From assembly GCA_943369525.1 (NCBI GenBank), contig CALRNL020000004.1, forward strand, positions 62,001 through 126,000: a stretch of DNA of 64,000 nt. The letters are read 5' to 3'. This document shows positions 42,912 to 50,968 of this stretch, in pieces (positions within the stretch are counted from its first letter, which is position 1; each line of letters starts with the position of its first letter). The notes beneath the pieces were generated by a model, which was not told where the DNA came from, ran no database searches, and was given only the letters and a program-made list of their open reading frames with translations. This stretch comes from BAIKAL-G1 sp943369525 (lineage in GTDB: Bacteria; Cyanobacteriota; Cyanobacteriia; PCC-6307; Cyanobiaceae). Position numbers and translations under genes: made by a program.

Positions 42912-43862
42912 ATGCCCGAACTCACCGTTTTGGCCCCGGCCAAGATCAACCTGCATCTGGAGGTGCTGGGCCTGCGCGCCGATGGCTTCCACGAGCTAGC
43001 GATGGTGATGCAGAGCCTCGATCTGGTCGACAGATTGGTGTTCAACCCCACCGCCGACGGCCAGATCAGCCTTCGCTGCGACAACCCGGACCTGTCCACG
43101 GACGGCTCCAACCTGATCGTGCGTGCCGCCGAGCTGCTGCGGGCCCGCGCGGGCTTGCCCGAACTGGGTGCCCGCATCGACCTGCAGAAGCGCATTCCGA
43201 TTGGGGCGGGCTTGGCGGGGGGCTCCAGCGATGGCGCCGCCGCCCTGGTGGGGCTCAACGCCCTCTGGGACTGTGGCTTTGGCAAGGCGGACCTGGAGTC
43301 CATGGCCACGGCCCTGGGCTCGGACATGCCCTTCTGCCTGGCGGGCGGCACCCAGCTCTGTTTCGGGCGCGGTGAGCGGCTCGAACCCCTGGAGCTGGAT
43401 CAGCCTCCCCGCCTGGGCGTTTTGCTGATTAAGCATCCCCAGGCGAGTGTCTCCACCCCCTGGGCCTATGGCCGCTGCCGCGAGCTGCGCGGCGATTTCT
43501 ATCTGGAGCACGAGGTCGATTTCGCCCAGCGGCGCCAGGCCCTGCGCCAGGGCCCCCTGGTGGCAGCCCTGGCCGGCGAGGCTCCCCTGCCGCGCCTGCG
43601 CAACGACCTACAGGCGGTGGTGGAACCGGAAGTGGGCAGCGTGGTCGAGGGCCTGGCCCTGCTAGGCAGCCTTGATGGGGCCCTGGCCGTGGCCATGAGT
43701 GGGTCCGGCCCCAGTTTGTTTGCCCTCTTCGAAGACCTGGCGGCAGCATCAGCGGCCCAGGAGGCCCTGGCTGGATCCCTACGGGCCGCCGGCTTTGAAT
43801 CCTGGTGCTGCCGCTGCAGCGGCTCGGGTGCCACCCTTGATCCAGCTGAGGTCCCGTTGTGA
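42912..43862 (+). CDS. ispE: 4-diphosphocytidyl-2-C-methyl-D-erythritol kinase
   Basis: IspE is the fourth enzyme of the non-mevalonate isoprenoid pathway, feeding carotenoids and chlorophyll phytol. The 316-residue GHMP kinase shows the N-terminal LAPAKINLHLEVLGLRADGF, the ATP loop IPIGAGLAGGSSDGAAAL and the C-terminal AVAMSGSGPSLFALF. Start ATG 42912, three bases after the rsmA stop; the stop overlaps the next start by four bases (GTGA), so the three genes form one operon. Confidence 0.97.
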   Translation: MPELTVLAPAKINLHLEVLGLRADGFHELAMVMQSLDLVDRLVFNPTADGQISLRCDNPDLSTDGSNLIVRAAELLRARAGLPELGARIDLQKRIPIGAGLAGGSSDGAAALVGLNALWDCGFGKADLESMATALGSDMPFCLAGGTQLCFGRGERLEPLELDQPPRLGVLLIKHPQASVSTPWAYGRCRELRGDFYLEHEVDFAQRRQALRQGPLVAALAGEAPLPRLRNDLQAVVEPEVGSVVEGLALLGSLDGALAVAMSGSGPSLFALFEDLAAASAAQEALAGSLRAAGFESWCCRCSGSGATLDPAEVPL

Positions 43863-44437
43863 GTGACGCCCCCCCCAGGCCCCTGGCCGAGTTCGCAAGC
43901 GAGCCGTTGAGCGAGGCAACGGCCAAGCCGATGGCCCCCAGTGCTGCAATGCAGGCCCCCTGGGACACCAGGGCGGAGGCCTCCCCTGGTTGGGAGGGAA
44001 CGGCTACCCAGGCTGGGCTTGGCCCAGGTGAACCCGCCCAGGCGGCCGTCAGCGATGAGCCGACGGCCCGGGGGGCAACCGTCCCCATGCCGATGACCAA
44101 GCGCCCAGCCAACCGGGACGCCAACCCAGCAGACGCCCCCAGCACTGTGCCGCCCGGGCCCAGCCCCAAGTCCCCGTTGTCGTACCTCACTGGGTCCCTC
44201 ACCAGTGCCCTAATGGCCTGGGTGTGCCTGCTCTTCTCCCAGCGAGTGGTGCTCTACTTCAGCCTGCATCCGCCCCATTACTCGGCCCGGTTTGCCCAGT
44301 CGATCGCCACGGCCATCAAGACGCTGATTGTGGGCATGGGATTCCTGTCCACCTTTTCCTGTGCCTTCGTGGCCCTGGGGCTGTTTCTGGTGTTCATCCG
44401 CAGTCTGAGCCGGGCCGAGGCCCCCGGGGCTTCCTAA
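43859..44437 (+). CDS. DUF3082-like membrane protein
   Basis: The 192 residues start with about 100 of low-complexity Ala/Pro/Glu sequence (disordered), followed by two membrane helices: SALMAWVCLLFSQRVVLYFS and LIVGMGFLSTFSCAFVALGL, with YSARFAQSIATAIKTLIVGM between. This two-helix module is typical of the cyanobacterial DUF3082 family (unknown function). It overlaps ispE by four bases and probably is translated from its coupling. Confidence 0.78.
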   Translation: MSDAPPRPLAEFASEPLSEATAKPMAPSAAMQAPWDTRAEASPGWEGTATQAGLGPGEPAQAAVSDEPTARGATVPMPMTKRPANRDANPADAPSTVPPGPSPKSPLSYLTGSLTSALMAWVCLLFSQRVVLYFSLHPPHYSARFAQSIATAIKTLIVGMGFLSTFSCAFVALGLFLVFIRSLSRAEAPGAS

Positions 44438-44470
44438 CCTCGGGCTAAGCAATTCCGATCTCCGGCTGCC

Positions 44471-44566
44471 ATGACCGTCCACGACCTGGAGCTGCTGGTG
44501 CTGCTGCTTTCCCCCGGGATGCTCCTCTCGGTGCTCCTGCTCGCCACCTTCGCCGCCGGCGGCTGA
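44471..44566 (+). CDS. Possible 31-residue single-helix membrane protein
   Basis: ATG 44471 to TGA 44566 encodes 31 residues: a short acidic start (MTVHDLE), one hydrophobic helix (LLVLLLSPGMLLSVLLLATF) and AAGG. Codon usage matches real genes here, and it fills the gap between the DUF3082 gene and pdhB on the same strand. Composition recalls the small single-span subunits of photosynthetic complexes, but I recognise no specific family. Chance is possible at this length. Confidence 0.45.
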   Translation: MTVHDLELLVLLLSPGMLLSVLLLATFAAGG

Positions 44567-44656
44567 ACCTGGGGGGCGCCGAACCAGCTGCGCCGCTGGT
44601 GGGGCTTGAGATAGGTTGGCCCCTCCCCCGGCAGCGGCCGGGACCGCAACCCCGCC

Positions 44657-45640
44657 GTGGCAGAGACGCTTCTCTTCAACGCCTTGCGCGAAGCCATCGA
44701 CGAAGAGATGGCCCGCGATCCCTACGTCTGTGTGATGGGAGAGGACGTCGGCCAGTACGGCGGCTCCTACAAGGTCACCAAGGACCTCTACGAGAAATAC
44801 GGCGAACTGCGGGTGCTTGATACCCCGATCGCCGAGAACGGGTTTACCGGGATGGCGGTGGGTGCCGCCATGACCGGCCTGCGCCCGATCGTGGAAGGCA
44901 TGAACATGGGCTTCCTGTTGCTCGCCTTCAACCAGATCTCCAACAACATGGGGATGCTGCGCTACACCAGCGGCGGCAACTACACGATTCCAACGGTGGT
45001 GCGGGGACCCGGTGGCGTGGGTCGCCAGCTTGGCGCCGAACACAGCCAGCGATTGGAAGCCTATTTCCATGCCGTGCCTGGCATCAAGATCGTGGCGGTG
45101 AGCACGCCCACCAACGCCAAGGGCCTGATGAAGGCGGCGATCCGGGACAACAATCCGGTGCTGTTCTTTGAGCACGTGCTGCTCTACAACCTCAGTGAAG
45201 AGATCCCCACGGGCGACTACATCTGCGCCCTGGACCAGGCCGATGTGGTGCGCGAGGGTAAGGATGTAACGATCCTCACCTATTCGCGCATGCGCCACCA
45301 CTGCCTCAAGGCGGTTGAGCAGCTGGAGAAAGACGGGGTAGATGTGGAACTGATTGACCTGATCAGCCTCAAGCCCTTCGACATGGAGACGGTGGCCCGC
45401 TCGATCCGCAAGACCCACAAGGTGTTGGTGGTGGAGGAGTGCATGAAAACCGGCGGCATCGGCGCCGAATTAATCGCCCTGATTACCGAGCATTGCTTCG
45501 ACGACCTCGAGGCCCGGCCGATCCGGCTCTCCAGCCAGGACATCCCCACCCCCTACAACGGCACCCTGGAAAATCTCACGATCATCCAGCCCCACCAGAT
45601 CGTCGCGGCGGCCAAGCAACTTCAATCCGGCCAACTCTGA
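44657..45640 (+). CDS. pdhB: Pyruvate dehydrogenase E1 component subunit beta
   Basis: PdhB pairs with PdhA in the E1 enzyme that turns pyruvate into acetyl-CoA. The 327-residue protein starts at GTG 44657 (AETLLFNALREAIDEEMARD) and contains VMGEDVGQYGGSYKVTKDL, PIAENGFTGMAVGAAMTGLR, HSQRLEAYFHAVPGIKIVAV and the C-terminal VVEECMKTGGIGAELIA. pdhA is not in the window. It is followed by secD after one base, so it may share a transcript with the Sec genes. Confidence 0.97.
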   Translation: MAETLLFNALREAIDEEMARDPYVCVMGEDVGQYGGSYKVTKDLYEKYGELRVLDTPIAENGFTGMAVGAAMTGLRPIVEGMNMGFLLLAFNQISNNMGMLRYTSGGNYTIPTVVRGPGGVGRQLGAEHSQRLEAYFHAVPGIKIVAVSTPTNAKGLMKAAIRDNNPVLFFEHVLLYNLSEEIPTGDYICALDQADVVREGKDVTILTYSRMRHHCLKAVEQLEKDGVDVELIDLISLKPFDMETVARSIRKTHKVLVVEECMKTGGIGAELIALITEHCFDDLEARPIRLSSQDIPTPYNGTLENLTIIQPHQIVAAAKQLQSGQL

Positions 45641-45641
45641 T

Positions 45642-47147
45642 ATGGCACGTCAACAGGGGTGGTTTGCCCTGATCCTGGCCCTGGCGATTGCGGCCGGCGC
45701 CCTGCTCGCCAGCTTCCCCTTGCAGCTGGGGCTTGACCTGCGCGGTGGCAGCCAGCTCACCCTGCAGGTGCTGCCCAGCGGCCGGATTAAGACCGTGGAG
45801 AAGGAACAGCTTGAAGCCGTCCAGGACGTGCTCGAGCGCCGCATCAACGGGCTGGGGGTGGCCGAATCCACCCTCCAAACCGTCGGCAACGACCAGCTCG
45901 TGCTGCAGCTGCCCGGCGAGCAGGACCCCAGCCGCGCCGCCAAGGTGCTCGGCACCACGGCCCTACTCGAGTTCCGGGTGCAGAAACCCGGCAGCGAAGC
46001 TGAGATGCAAGGACTGCTCAAGCTCAAGCGCCAGGTCGATGCGGTGCTGGGTCTGCGCAAGGCCAAGGCGGCCGCCGCTGGCGCCAGCACCGACAAGCCC
46101 GCCGAACCGCAACCCAGCCTTTCGTCCGAGGATCTGGCCAAGGCCCTCACCTCCCTAGGCCTGAGCGTGCCTCCCGGAGCCTCGGAAACGGACCAGCTGG
46201 AGCTGCTGCTCAAGGAAGTCAACCGCCGGGTAGTGGCCCTGTTTGTTCCCTCCAGCCTCACTGGCAAGGATCTGGTTGGCGCCGGCCGCCAGCAGGATCA
46301 AAGTGGCAATGGTTGGGATGTGACCCTGGCCTTCAACCGTGAGGGTGGGGAAAAGTTTGCCGCCCTGACCCAGTCGATCGCAGGCACGGGCCGGCTGCTG
46401 GGAATCGTGCTGGATGGCCGCTCGATTAGTGAGGCCAGTGTGGGACCAGAATTCAAGGCTGCAGGTATTACCGGTGGTTCCGCCAGCATCTCCGGCCGTT
46501 TTACGGCAGATGAGGCCCGGGATCTGGAGGTTCAGTTGCGCGGTGGCTCCCTCCCCCTGCCGGTGAAGGTGATTGAGGTGCGCAGCATTGGCCCTTCCCT
46601 CGGAGCTGAAAACGTGCGCACCTCCCTGATGGCGGCCCTTTCCGGCCTGGCCCTGGTGGCGGTGTTCATGGTGGTCGTGTATCGGCTGCCAGGGGTTGTC
46701 TCGGTTCTGGCCCTGACCCTCTATTCACTCTTCAACCTGGCCATCTATGCTCTGGTTCCTGTCACCTTGAGCCTGCCGGGTATAGCCGGCTTCATCCTCT
46801 CGATCGGCATGGCCGTGGATGCCAACGTGCTGATCTTTGAGCGCATCAAGGAAGAGCTGCGTTCCGGCAATAGCCTGATTCGCTCGATCGACACAGGCTT
46901 TTCCCTGGCCTTGTCTTCGATTCTTGATGGCCATGTCACCGGTCTGATCAGCTGTGTGGCCCTATTTGCGCTGGGCACGGGCCTGGTCAAGGGCTTTGCG
47001 GTAACCCTGGCGATTGGCCTGCTGCTCAGCCTGTTCACCGCCCTGACCTGCACCCGGGCCCTGCTTCGTCTGCTGATGAGCTACCCATCCCTGCGCCGCA
47101 GCAGCTACTTTCTGCCGCTGGCCCAGCTTCCCCCGGCGTCCACCTGA
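45642..47147 (+). CDS. secD: Protein translocase subunit SecD
   Basis: SecD assists late stages of protein export with SecF, using the proton motive force. The 501-residue protein has an N-terminal helix, GLDLRGGSQLTLQVLP, a large periplasmic domain (P1; about 60-320) with the Q-rich region typical of SecD, and six C-terminal helices with SLPGIAGFILSIGMAVDANV and IFERIKEELRSG. It begins one base after the pdhB stop, and secF follows after 16 bp. Confidence 0.98.
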   Translation: MARQQGWFALILALAIAAGALLASFPLQLGLDLRGGSQLTLQVLPSGRIKTVEKEQLEAVQDVLERRINGLGVAESTLQTVGNDQLVLQLPGEQDPSRAAKVLGTTALLEFRVQKPGSEAEMQGLLKLKRQVDAVLGLRKAKAAAAGASTDKPAEPQPSLSSEDLAKALTSLGLSVPPGASETDQLELLLKEVNRRVVALFVPSSLTGKDLVGAGRQQDQSGNGWDVTLAFNREGGEKFAALTQSIAGTGRLLGIVLDGRSISEASVGPEFKAAGITGGSASISGRFTADEARDLEVQLRGGSLPLPVKVIEVRSIGPSLGAENVRTSLMAALSGLALVAVFMVVVYRLPGVVSVLALTLYSLFNLAIYALVPVTLSLPGIAGFILSIGMAVDANVLIFERIKEELRSGNSLIRSIDTGFSLALSSILDGHVTGLISCVALFALGTGLVKGFAVTLAIGLLLSLFTALTCTRALLRLLMSYPSLRRSSYFLPLAQLPPAST

Positions 47148-47163
47148 GTCCACTTGCGAGCCT

Positions 47164-48129
47164 GTGACCGTGACCGAGAGCCCCACCCCCCGTTTCCGCA
47201 TCAGCCAGTACAAGCGACTGGCCTGGTGGGGTTCGGGCCTGGCCTGCTTGCTGAGTGTGATTGGCCTGCTAGTTAGCTGGCTTAGCCCTGCCATTGGGGC
47301 GCCCTTAAAGCCTGGCCTCGACTTCACCGGCGGCACCCAGATCCAGCTGGAGCGCCAATGCACGCTGGCCGATTGTGGCTCGATCTCCCTCGACCAGATC
47401 CAGGCGGGGCTGGCGGCCCTCACCTTGCCTGCCAAGGCCAGGGAGCAGGCCCCTAGCCTCTCGAGTGCCAAGGTCCAACAGCTCGATGGCGGCCAGACCC
47501 TGCTGTTGCGTTTGCCTGTGTTGGCGGCAGACCAGAGCCAGGCCGTCATCGCCGGCATCGATCGCTTGGCGGGGCCCCTGATCACCAGCGGGACCTCGGT
47601 CAACACCATTGGCCCCACCTTGGGATCCCAGTTGTTGCAAGGCAGCATGGTGTCTTTGTTGGTCAGTTTTGCGGCGATCGCCCTCTATATCACCTTCCGC
47701 TATGACCGGGTCTTTGCCTTCCTGGCGATCGTGACCCTGGCCCATGACGTGATCATTACCTGTGGTTTGTTTGCCTGGCTTGGCATCTTTTTTGGTATTG
47801 AGGTCGATTCGCTCTTTGCAGTCTCATTGATTACCGTTGCCGGCTATTCAGTCACCGACACCGTGGTCGTGTTTGACCGCATCCGCGAGCAGAAAAAAGC
47901 CCTGGGTCAGCTGGCTTTGACCGACCAGGTGGATGTGGCGGTTGATGCCACCTTGACCCGTTCCCTTTACACCTCCTTGACCACCCTGCTGCCCCTGCTG
48001 GGTCTGATCTTCTTTGGTGGAGCCAGTTTGTTCTGGTTTGCCGTGGCCTTGGCCGTGGGGATTGCCGTGGGGAGCTGGTCCAGCATTGGCGTGGCCCCCA
48101 CCCTGTTGCCAGTGCTTTCACGGCGCTGA
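47164..48129 (+). CDS. secF: Protein translocase subunit SecF
   Basis: The 321-residue protein has the SecF hallmarks: LKPGLDFTGGTQIQL near the N-terminus, LVSFAAIALYITFRYDRVFA, AGYSVTDTVVVFDRIREQKK, and six membrane helices. It forms a complex with SecD. The start is GTG 47164. Its stop shares the A of the next gene's ATG (TGATG), implying translational coupling to a small membrane protein. Confidence 0.98.
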   Translation: MTVTESPTPRFRISQYKRLAWWGSGLACLLSVIGLLVSWLSPAIGAPLKPGLDFTGGTQIQLERQCTLADCGSISLDQIQAGLAALTLPAKAREQAPSLSSAKVQQLDGGQTLLLRLPVLAADQSQAVIAGIDRLAGPLITSGTSVNTIGPTLGSQLLQGSMVSLLVSFAAIALYITFRYDRVFAFLAIVTLAHDVIITCGLFAWLGIFFGIEVDSLFAVSLITVAGYSVTDTVVVFDRIREQKKALGQLALTDQVDVAVDATLTRSLYTSLTTLLPLLGLIFFGGASLFWFAVALAVGIAVGSWSSIGVAPTLLPVLSRR

Positions 48130-48311
48130 TGGGGCGTATTTCCTGGCTTGTTGTTGTTCTGGCCGTTTTGGCGATTGTTGATTTACGCAGGGAAATACAG
48201 CTTCTTGTCGACCACTTCACCTGGTCTTCGTTGGGGTATGCAGTTAGTCAGCATCCCCTCGCTGTGACAGTGTTGCTGGTGCTGATCTTGATGCCGAGGC
48301 GCGTGCGCTGA
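48129..48311 (+). CDS. Small membrane protein coupled to secF
   Basis: A 60-residue protein with two hydrophobic helices (ISWLVVVLAVLAIVDL and HPLAVTVLLVLILMP), a short polar loop and a basic end (PRRVR). The start overlaps the secF stop in a TGATG junction. Its position suggests a role with SecDF (a YajC-like size, but no YajC motif). No family was recognised. It ends 85 bp before the convergent AI-2E gene; a hairpin lies between. Confidence 0.7.
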   Translation: MGRISWLVVVLAVLAIVDLRREIQLLVDHFTWSSLGYAVSQHPLAVTVLLVLILMPRRVR

Positions 48312-48361
48312 ATCGGTCTTTCTAGAAGGCTGATTGCGAAGGCTGATGAAGATGTTTTAGT

Positions 48362-48391
48362 TGGAAAGCCAGCGGGCTTACCAGCTTTCCA
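48362..48391. terminator. Hairpin between convergent secF-operon and AI-2E gene
   Basis: TGGAAAGC (48362-48369) and GCTTTCCA (48384-48391) form a perfect 8-bp stem with a 14-base loop. It lies just upstream of the minus-strand stop at 48397 and 50 bp after the plus-strand stop, so it could serve both operons. TTTTAG precedes the hairpin, giving a T-run for the minus strand as A-run only. Confidence 0.5.
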
Positions 48392-48396
48392 GCGGC

Positions 48397-49395
48397 TTAC
48401 CAGTTGTCCATGATCTCTTCCACCAGCACCTTCTGGGCGATTACCTGAAGCACCACGACCCCCGGCAGGGCCAGGAGCACCCCGGGCAGGCCCAGCAGGG
48501 CCCCCAGGCACAACTGGGACATCAGGGCCACCGTGGGCAGCAGATTGACCGTGCGGCTGAGCAGGATTGGCGTCAGTAGGAAGGCCTCGCCGTTCTGAAG
48601 CACCATCCGCAACGCAAACACCTGGGCCACCTTGGCCGGAGACACCAGTAGGGCCATGGCCAGGGGCAGCAGGGTGGCCACGGTCGGGCCGATCGTGGGC
48701 ACGAAGGTGAGCAGGCCGCACACCAGGGCACTCAGGAGGGCCAGGGGCACCTTCAAGGCCGCCAGGCCAGCCCAGGTGAACAGAAACACGCTGCTGGCCG
48801 AGATGGTCATGCCGGCCAGCCAGCCGCCCAGGGCCTGGCGGCAGTCCCGCAGCAGGTCGGCCATCAGCGGGCGGTAGGCATTGGGGGTGGCGGCGATCAC
48901 CAGGCGCTGGTGACTGCGGGGATCAAGGGCCAGCAGGATCGCGAGTAACACCATCAACAGCAGTTGAATGGTGCTGTTCGCAGCGCCGCCAGCAAAGCCG
49001 AGCAGCTGGCTGCCGAGGGGTTGCAGTTTGTCCCAGCTGGCCATAGACGTGATCTGCTGCTCAAGGCTGCGCAGGGCGGGCACTTCGGTGGCGAACTGGC
49101 TTAGCCGCTGCAGCAGGATTGGCGCCAGGCGGGTGAACTCCTGGGCCTGGGCGATGAGGTCGGGCAGCAACACGCCCCCCAGGTTCCAACCCAGCACCAC
49201 CAGCAGCGCAATGACAACCAGCAGGGCCAGGGGGCGCTGCAGGGGCAGCAGCCGGCGCAGCAGGCTGACCGGCACATCCAGGGCCACAGCCACCACCACG
49301 GCGCCAAACAGCACTAGCAAAACCCAGCGCAGTTCCCAGGCGAGCAGTCCCAGGACCACCAGGGCCAGCAGGCCAAGCAGGGTTCTTCCGTTCAT
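48397..49395 (-). CDS. AI-2E family transporter (first copy)
   Basis: A 332-residue PerM/YdiK/TqsA-type membrane protein with about eight helices. I see the family segment ALVCGLLTFVPTIGPTVATL (the PxxGP turn), and the C-terminal VALMSQLCLGALLGLPGVLL. E. coli TqsA exports AI-2, but homologues move other substrates, including sodium/proton exchange. It lies 63 bp downstream of a second copy on the same strand, at the end of the mnmH-psb28 run. Confidence 0.88.
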   Translation of the reverse strand: MNGRTLLGLLALVVLGLLAWELRWVLLVLFGAVVVAVALDVPVSLLRRLLPLQRPLALLVVIALLVVLGWNLGGVLLPDLIAQAQEFTRLAPILLQRLSQFATEVPALRSLEQQITSMASWDKLQPLGSQLLGFAGGAANSTIQLLLMVLLAILLALDPRSHQRLVIAATPNAYRPLMADLLRDCRQALGGWLAGMTISASSVFLFTWAGLAALKVPLALLSALVCGLLTFVPTIGPTVATLLPLAMALLVSPAKVAQVFALRMVLQNGEAFLLTPILLSRTVNLLPTVALMSQLCLGALLGLPGVLLALPGVVVLQVIAQKVLVEEIMDNW

Positions 49396-49458
49396 TGGGA
49401 CCGGCTCATGGCGGTTCGATCAGGCTTCAGGACCTGGCTAAGGGGCCCGATTGCGGCT

Positions 49459-50574
49459 TCAGCGCATACCCCCTGGGCCCATGGCCGATGCTGCCAGACG
49501 GTGCTGCTTCCAGGGGTCTAGGAGGTCACGGATCAACAATTCCCGCACCAGCACCTGGAGGCAAACCGCCAGGGGCAGGGCCAGGACCAACCCCAGGGGC
49601 CCAAAGACCACCGTGAAGCCGAATTGGGCGATCAGGGTGAGTCCGGGTAGGAGCTTGACCTGGTGATGCATCACCGACGGGGTGATCACATAGCTCTCGA
49701 GGTTCTGGATCAGCACATAGAGCCCCAGCACGGCCATGGCCTTCCAGGGGGACACCAACAGGGCCACCGACATGGGGAACAGGGTGCCCAGGGTGGGGCC
49801 CACATTGGGGATCACATTCAGCAGGCCAGCCAGGAGGGCGTTGGCCACCACCAACTTGACCCCCAGCAGGGAGAGGCCGATGCCGGCGAGTAGGCCCACG
49901 CAGCAGGAGCTGATTAGCACTCCTCCCATCCAGCTGCTGAGGGCCTCACCGCAGAGCAGCAGGGCCTTGCGGAAGCGCCGGCGGTAGAAGGACGGCACGA
50001 GCAAGATCGCCACCTCCCGGTAGGCGCTGGGTTGGGCCGCGATCATCAGGCTCACGGCTAGCACAAACAACACCTGGATCAGGGCACTGCCCAAACTGCC
50101 GGCAAATCCCAACAATTTCATGGCCCCCCCGCCCAGGCCCGCGGCGAGCACGCCGCTTCCGGGCGGGGACCCTGGCTGGCTTGGGGGTAGCCACTGGCTG
50201 GGGGTTGGTCCCCCCTCCAGCAGGCTTTGGCCATCGATCAGATGGGTGGTCTGGTCCAGGCCCTGCTGAATCAGCCGGATCAGCACCGCAAAGGCCGCCG
50301 GCAGTTGGCGCAGCAACTGGCCGAACTGATCGACAAAGGGGGGAACCAGGAGCGTCCCCAAGCCCAGGCCGAGCACCACTAGCCCTAGGAGCGTCATGGC
50401 CAGGGCTAGGGGCCTGGGCCAACCCAGCCGGCGACGAACTACCCCCACGGCGGTGCAAAGGGCCATGGCCAGCACGATCGCGGCAAAGACGTGGATCAAC
50501 ACGTCCCGCAAACTCCACAGCAGGATCAGGGCGGATGCCGTGCCCAGCAGGGTCAGCCAGTGGCCGAGTTTCAA
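49459..50574 (-). CDS. AI-2E family transporter (second copy)
   Basis: The 371-residue paralogue has the same topology and the motif LLAGLLNVIPNVGPTLGTLF with the conserved P-x-x-GP turn, and FGFTVVFGPLGLVLALPLAV at the end. The two copies differ considerably outside these motifs. Its ATG overlaps the psb28 stop by four bases, so it is translated with that photosystem factor. Substrate unknown. Confidence 0.88.
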   Translation of the reverse strand: MKLGHWLTLLGTASALILLWSLRDVLIHVFAAIVLAMALCTAVGVVRRRLGWPRPLALAMTLLGLVVLGLGLGTLLVPPFVDQFGQLLRQLPAAFAVLIRLIQQGLDQTTHLIDGQSLLEGGPTPSQWLPPSQPGSPPGSGVLAAGLGGGAMKLLGFAGSLGSALIQVLFVLAVSLMIAAQPSAYREVAILLVPSFYRRRFRKALLLCGEALSSWMGGVLISSCCVGLLAGIGLSLLGVKLVVANALLAGLLNVIPNVGPTLGTLFPMSVALLVSPWKAMAVLGLYVLIQNLESYVITPSVMHHQVKLLPGLTLIAQFGFTVVFGPLGLVLALPLAVCLQVLVRELLIRDLLDPWKQHRLAASAMGPGGMR

Positions 50575-50945
50575 GCCTCCTCCTGGCCTACCCCATCGTC
50601 CTCGTCCTCTTCTTTGCCGGCGAAGCCCATGCCATGGCTATCGGCGTACCGCTGGGCGAAACGCATGAAACGCTCGAAATCGGCGGTGGTTTTCCAGGTG
50701 AAGGTGGCCTCCAGGGCGCTGGCCTTGCCATTGACGAAGCGGGCGTTGACATCCCGGGTAACCAACTGCCCCTCTTCATCGAGCAGGTACATGCCACCGA
50801 TGTCGCCAATGGCTTCTGGTGCCAGGGCATCAGGACCTTCAAACACGAACAGGGCCTGGCCGGTGCGGCCATCGCGGGAACGGGTTAGCCGGATGTCGGG
50901 CACCACCGGCTCGTCCACACCGGGGAAGAACTGAATGGCGGCCAT
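50571..50945 (-). CDS. psb28: Photosystem II assembly protein Psb28
   Basis: Psb28 binds PSII assembly intermediates (CP47 modules) on the cytoplasmic side and influences chlorophyll-protein synthesis. The 124-residue protein from ATG 50945 shows AAIQFFPGVDEPVVPDIRLT, RSRDGRTGQALFVFEGPDAL and MYLLDEEGQLVTRDVNARFV, the Psb28 core; the C-terminus is acidic (EEDEDDGVGQEEA), longer than usual. Overlapped by the AI-2E gene start and 23 bp downstream of mnmH. Confidence 0.93.
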   Translation of the reverse strand: MAAIQFFPGVDEPVVPDIRLTRSRDGRTGQALFVFEGPDALAPEAIGDIGGMYLLDEEGQLVTRDVNARFVNGKASALEATFTWKTTADFERFMRFAQRYADSHGMGFAGKEEDEDDGVGQEEA

Positions 50946-50968
50946 GCCGGTGCCCACAAAAATCGATC

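Noticed and set aside
41978..43375. 465-codon plus-strand open frame across rsmA and ispE
   Set aside because: Shadow frame of two firmly identified genes; arginine/proline/glycine-rich.
44210..45418. 402-codon minus-strand open frame opposite pdhB
   Set aside because: Antisense shadow of pdhB; histidine/glycine-rich and without domain signatures.
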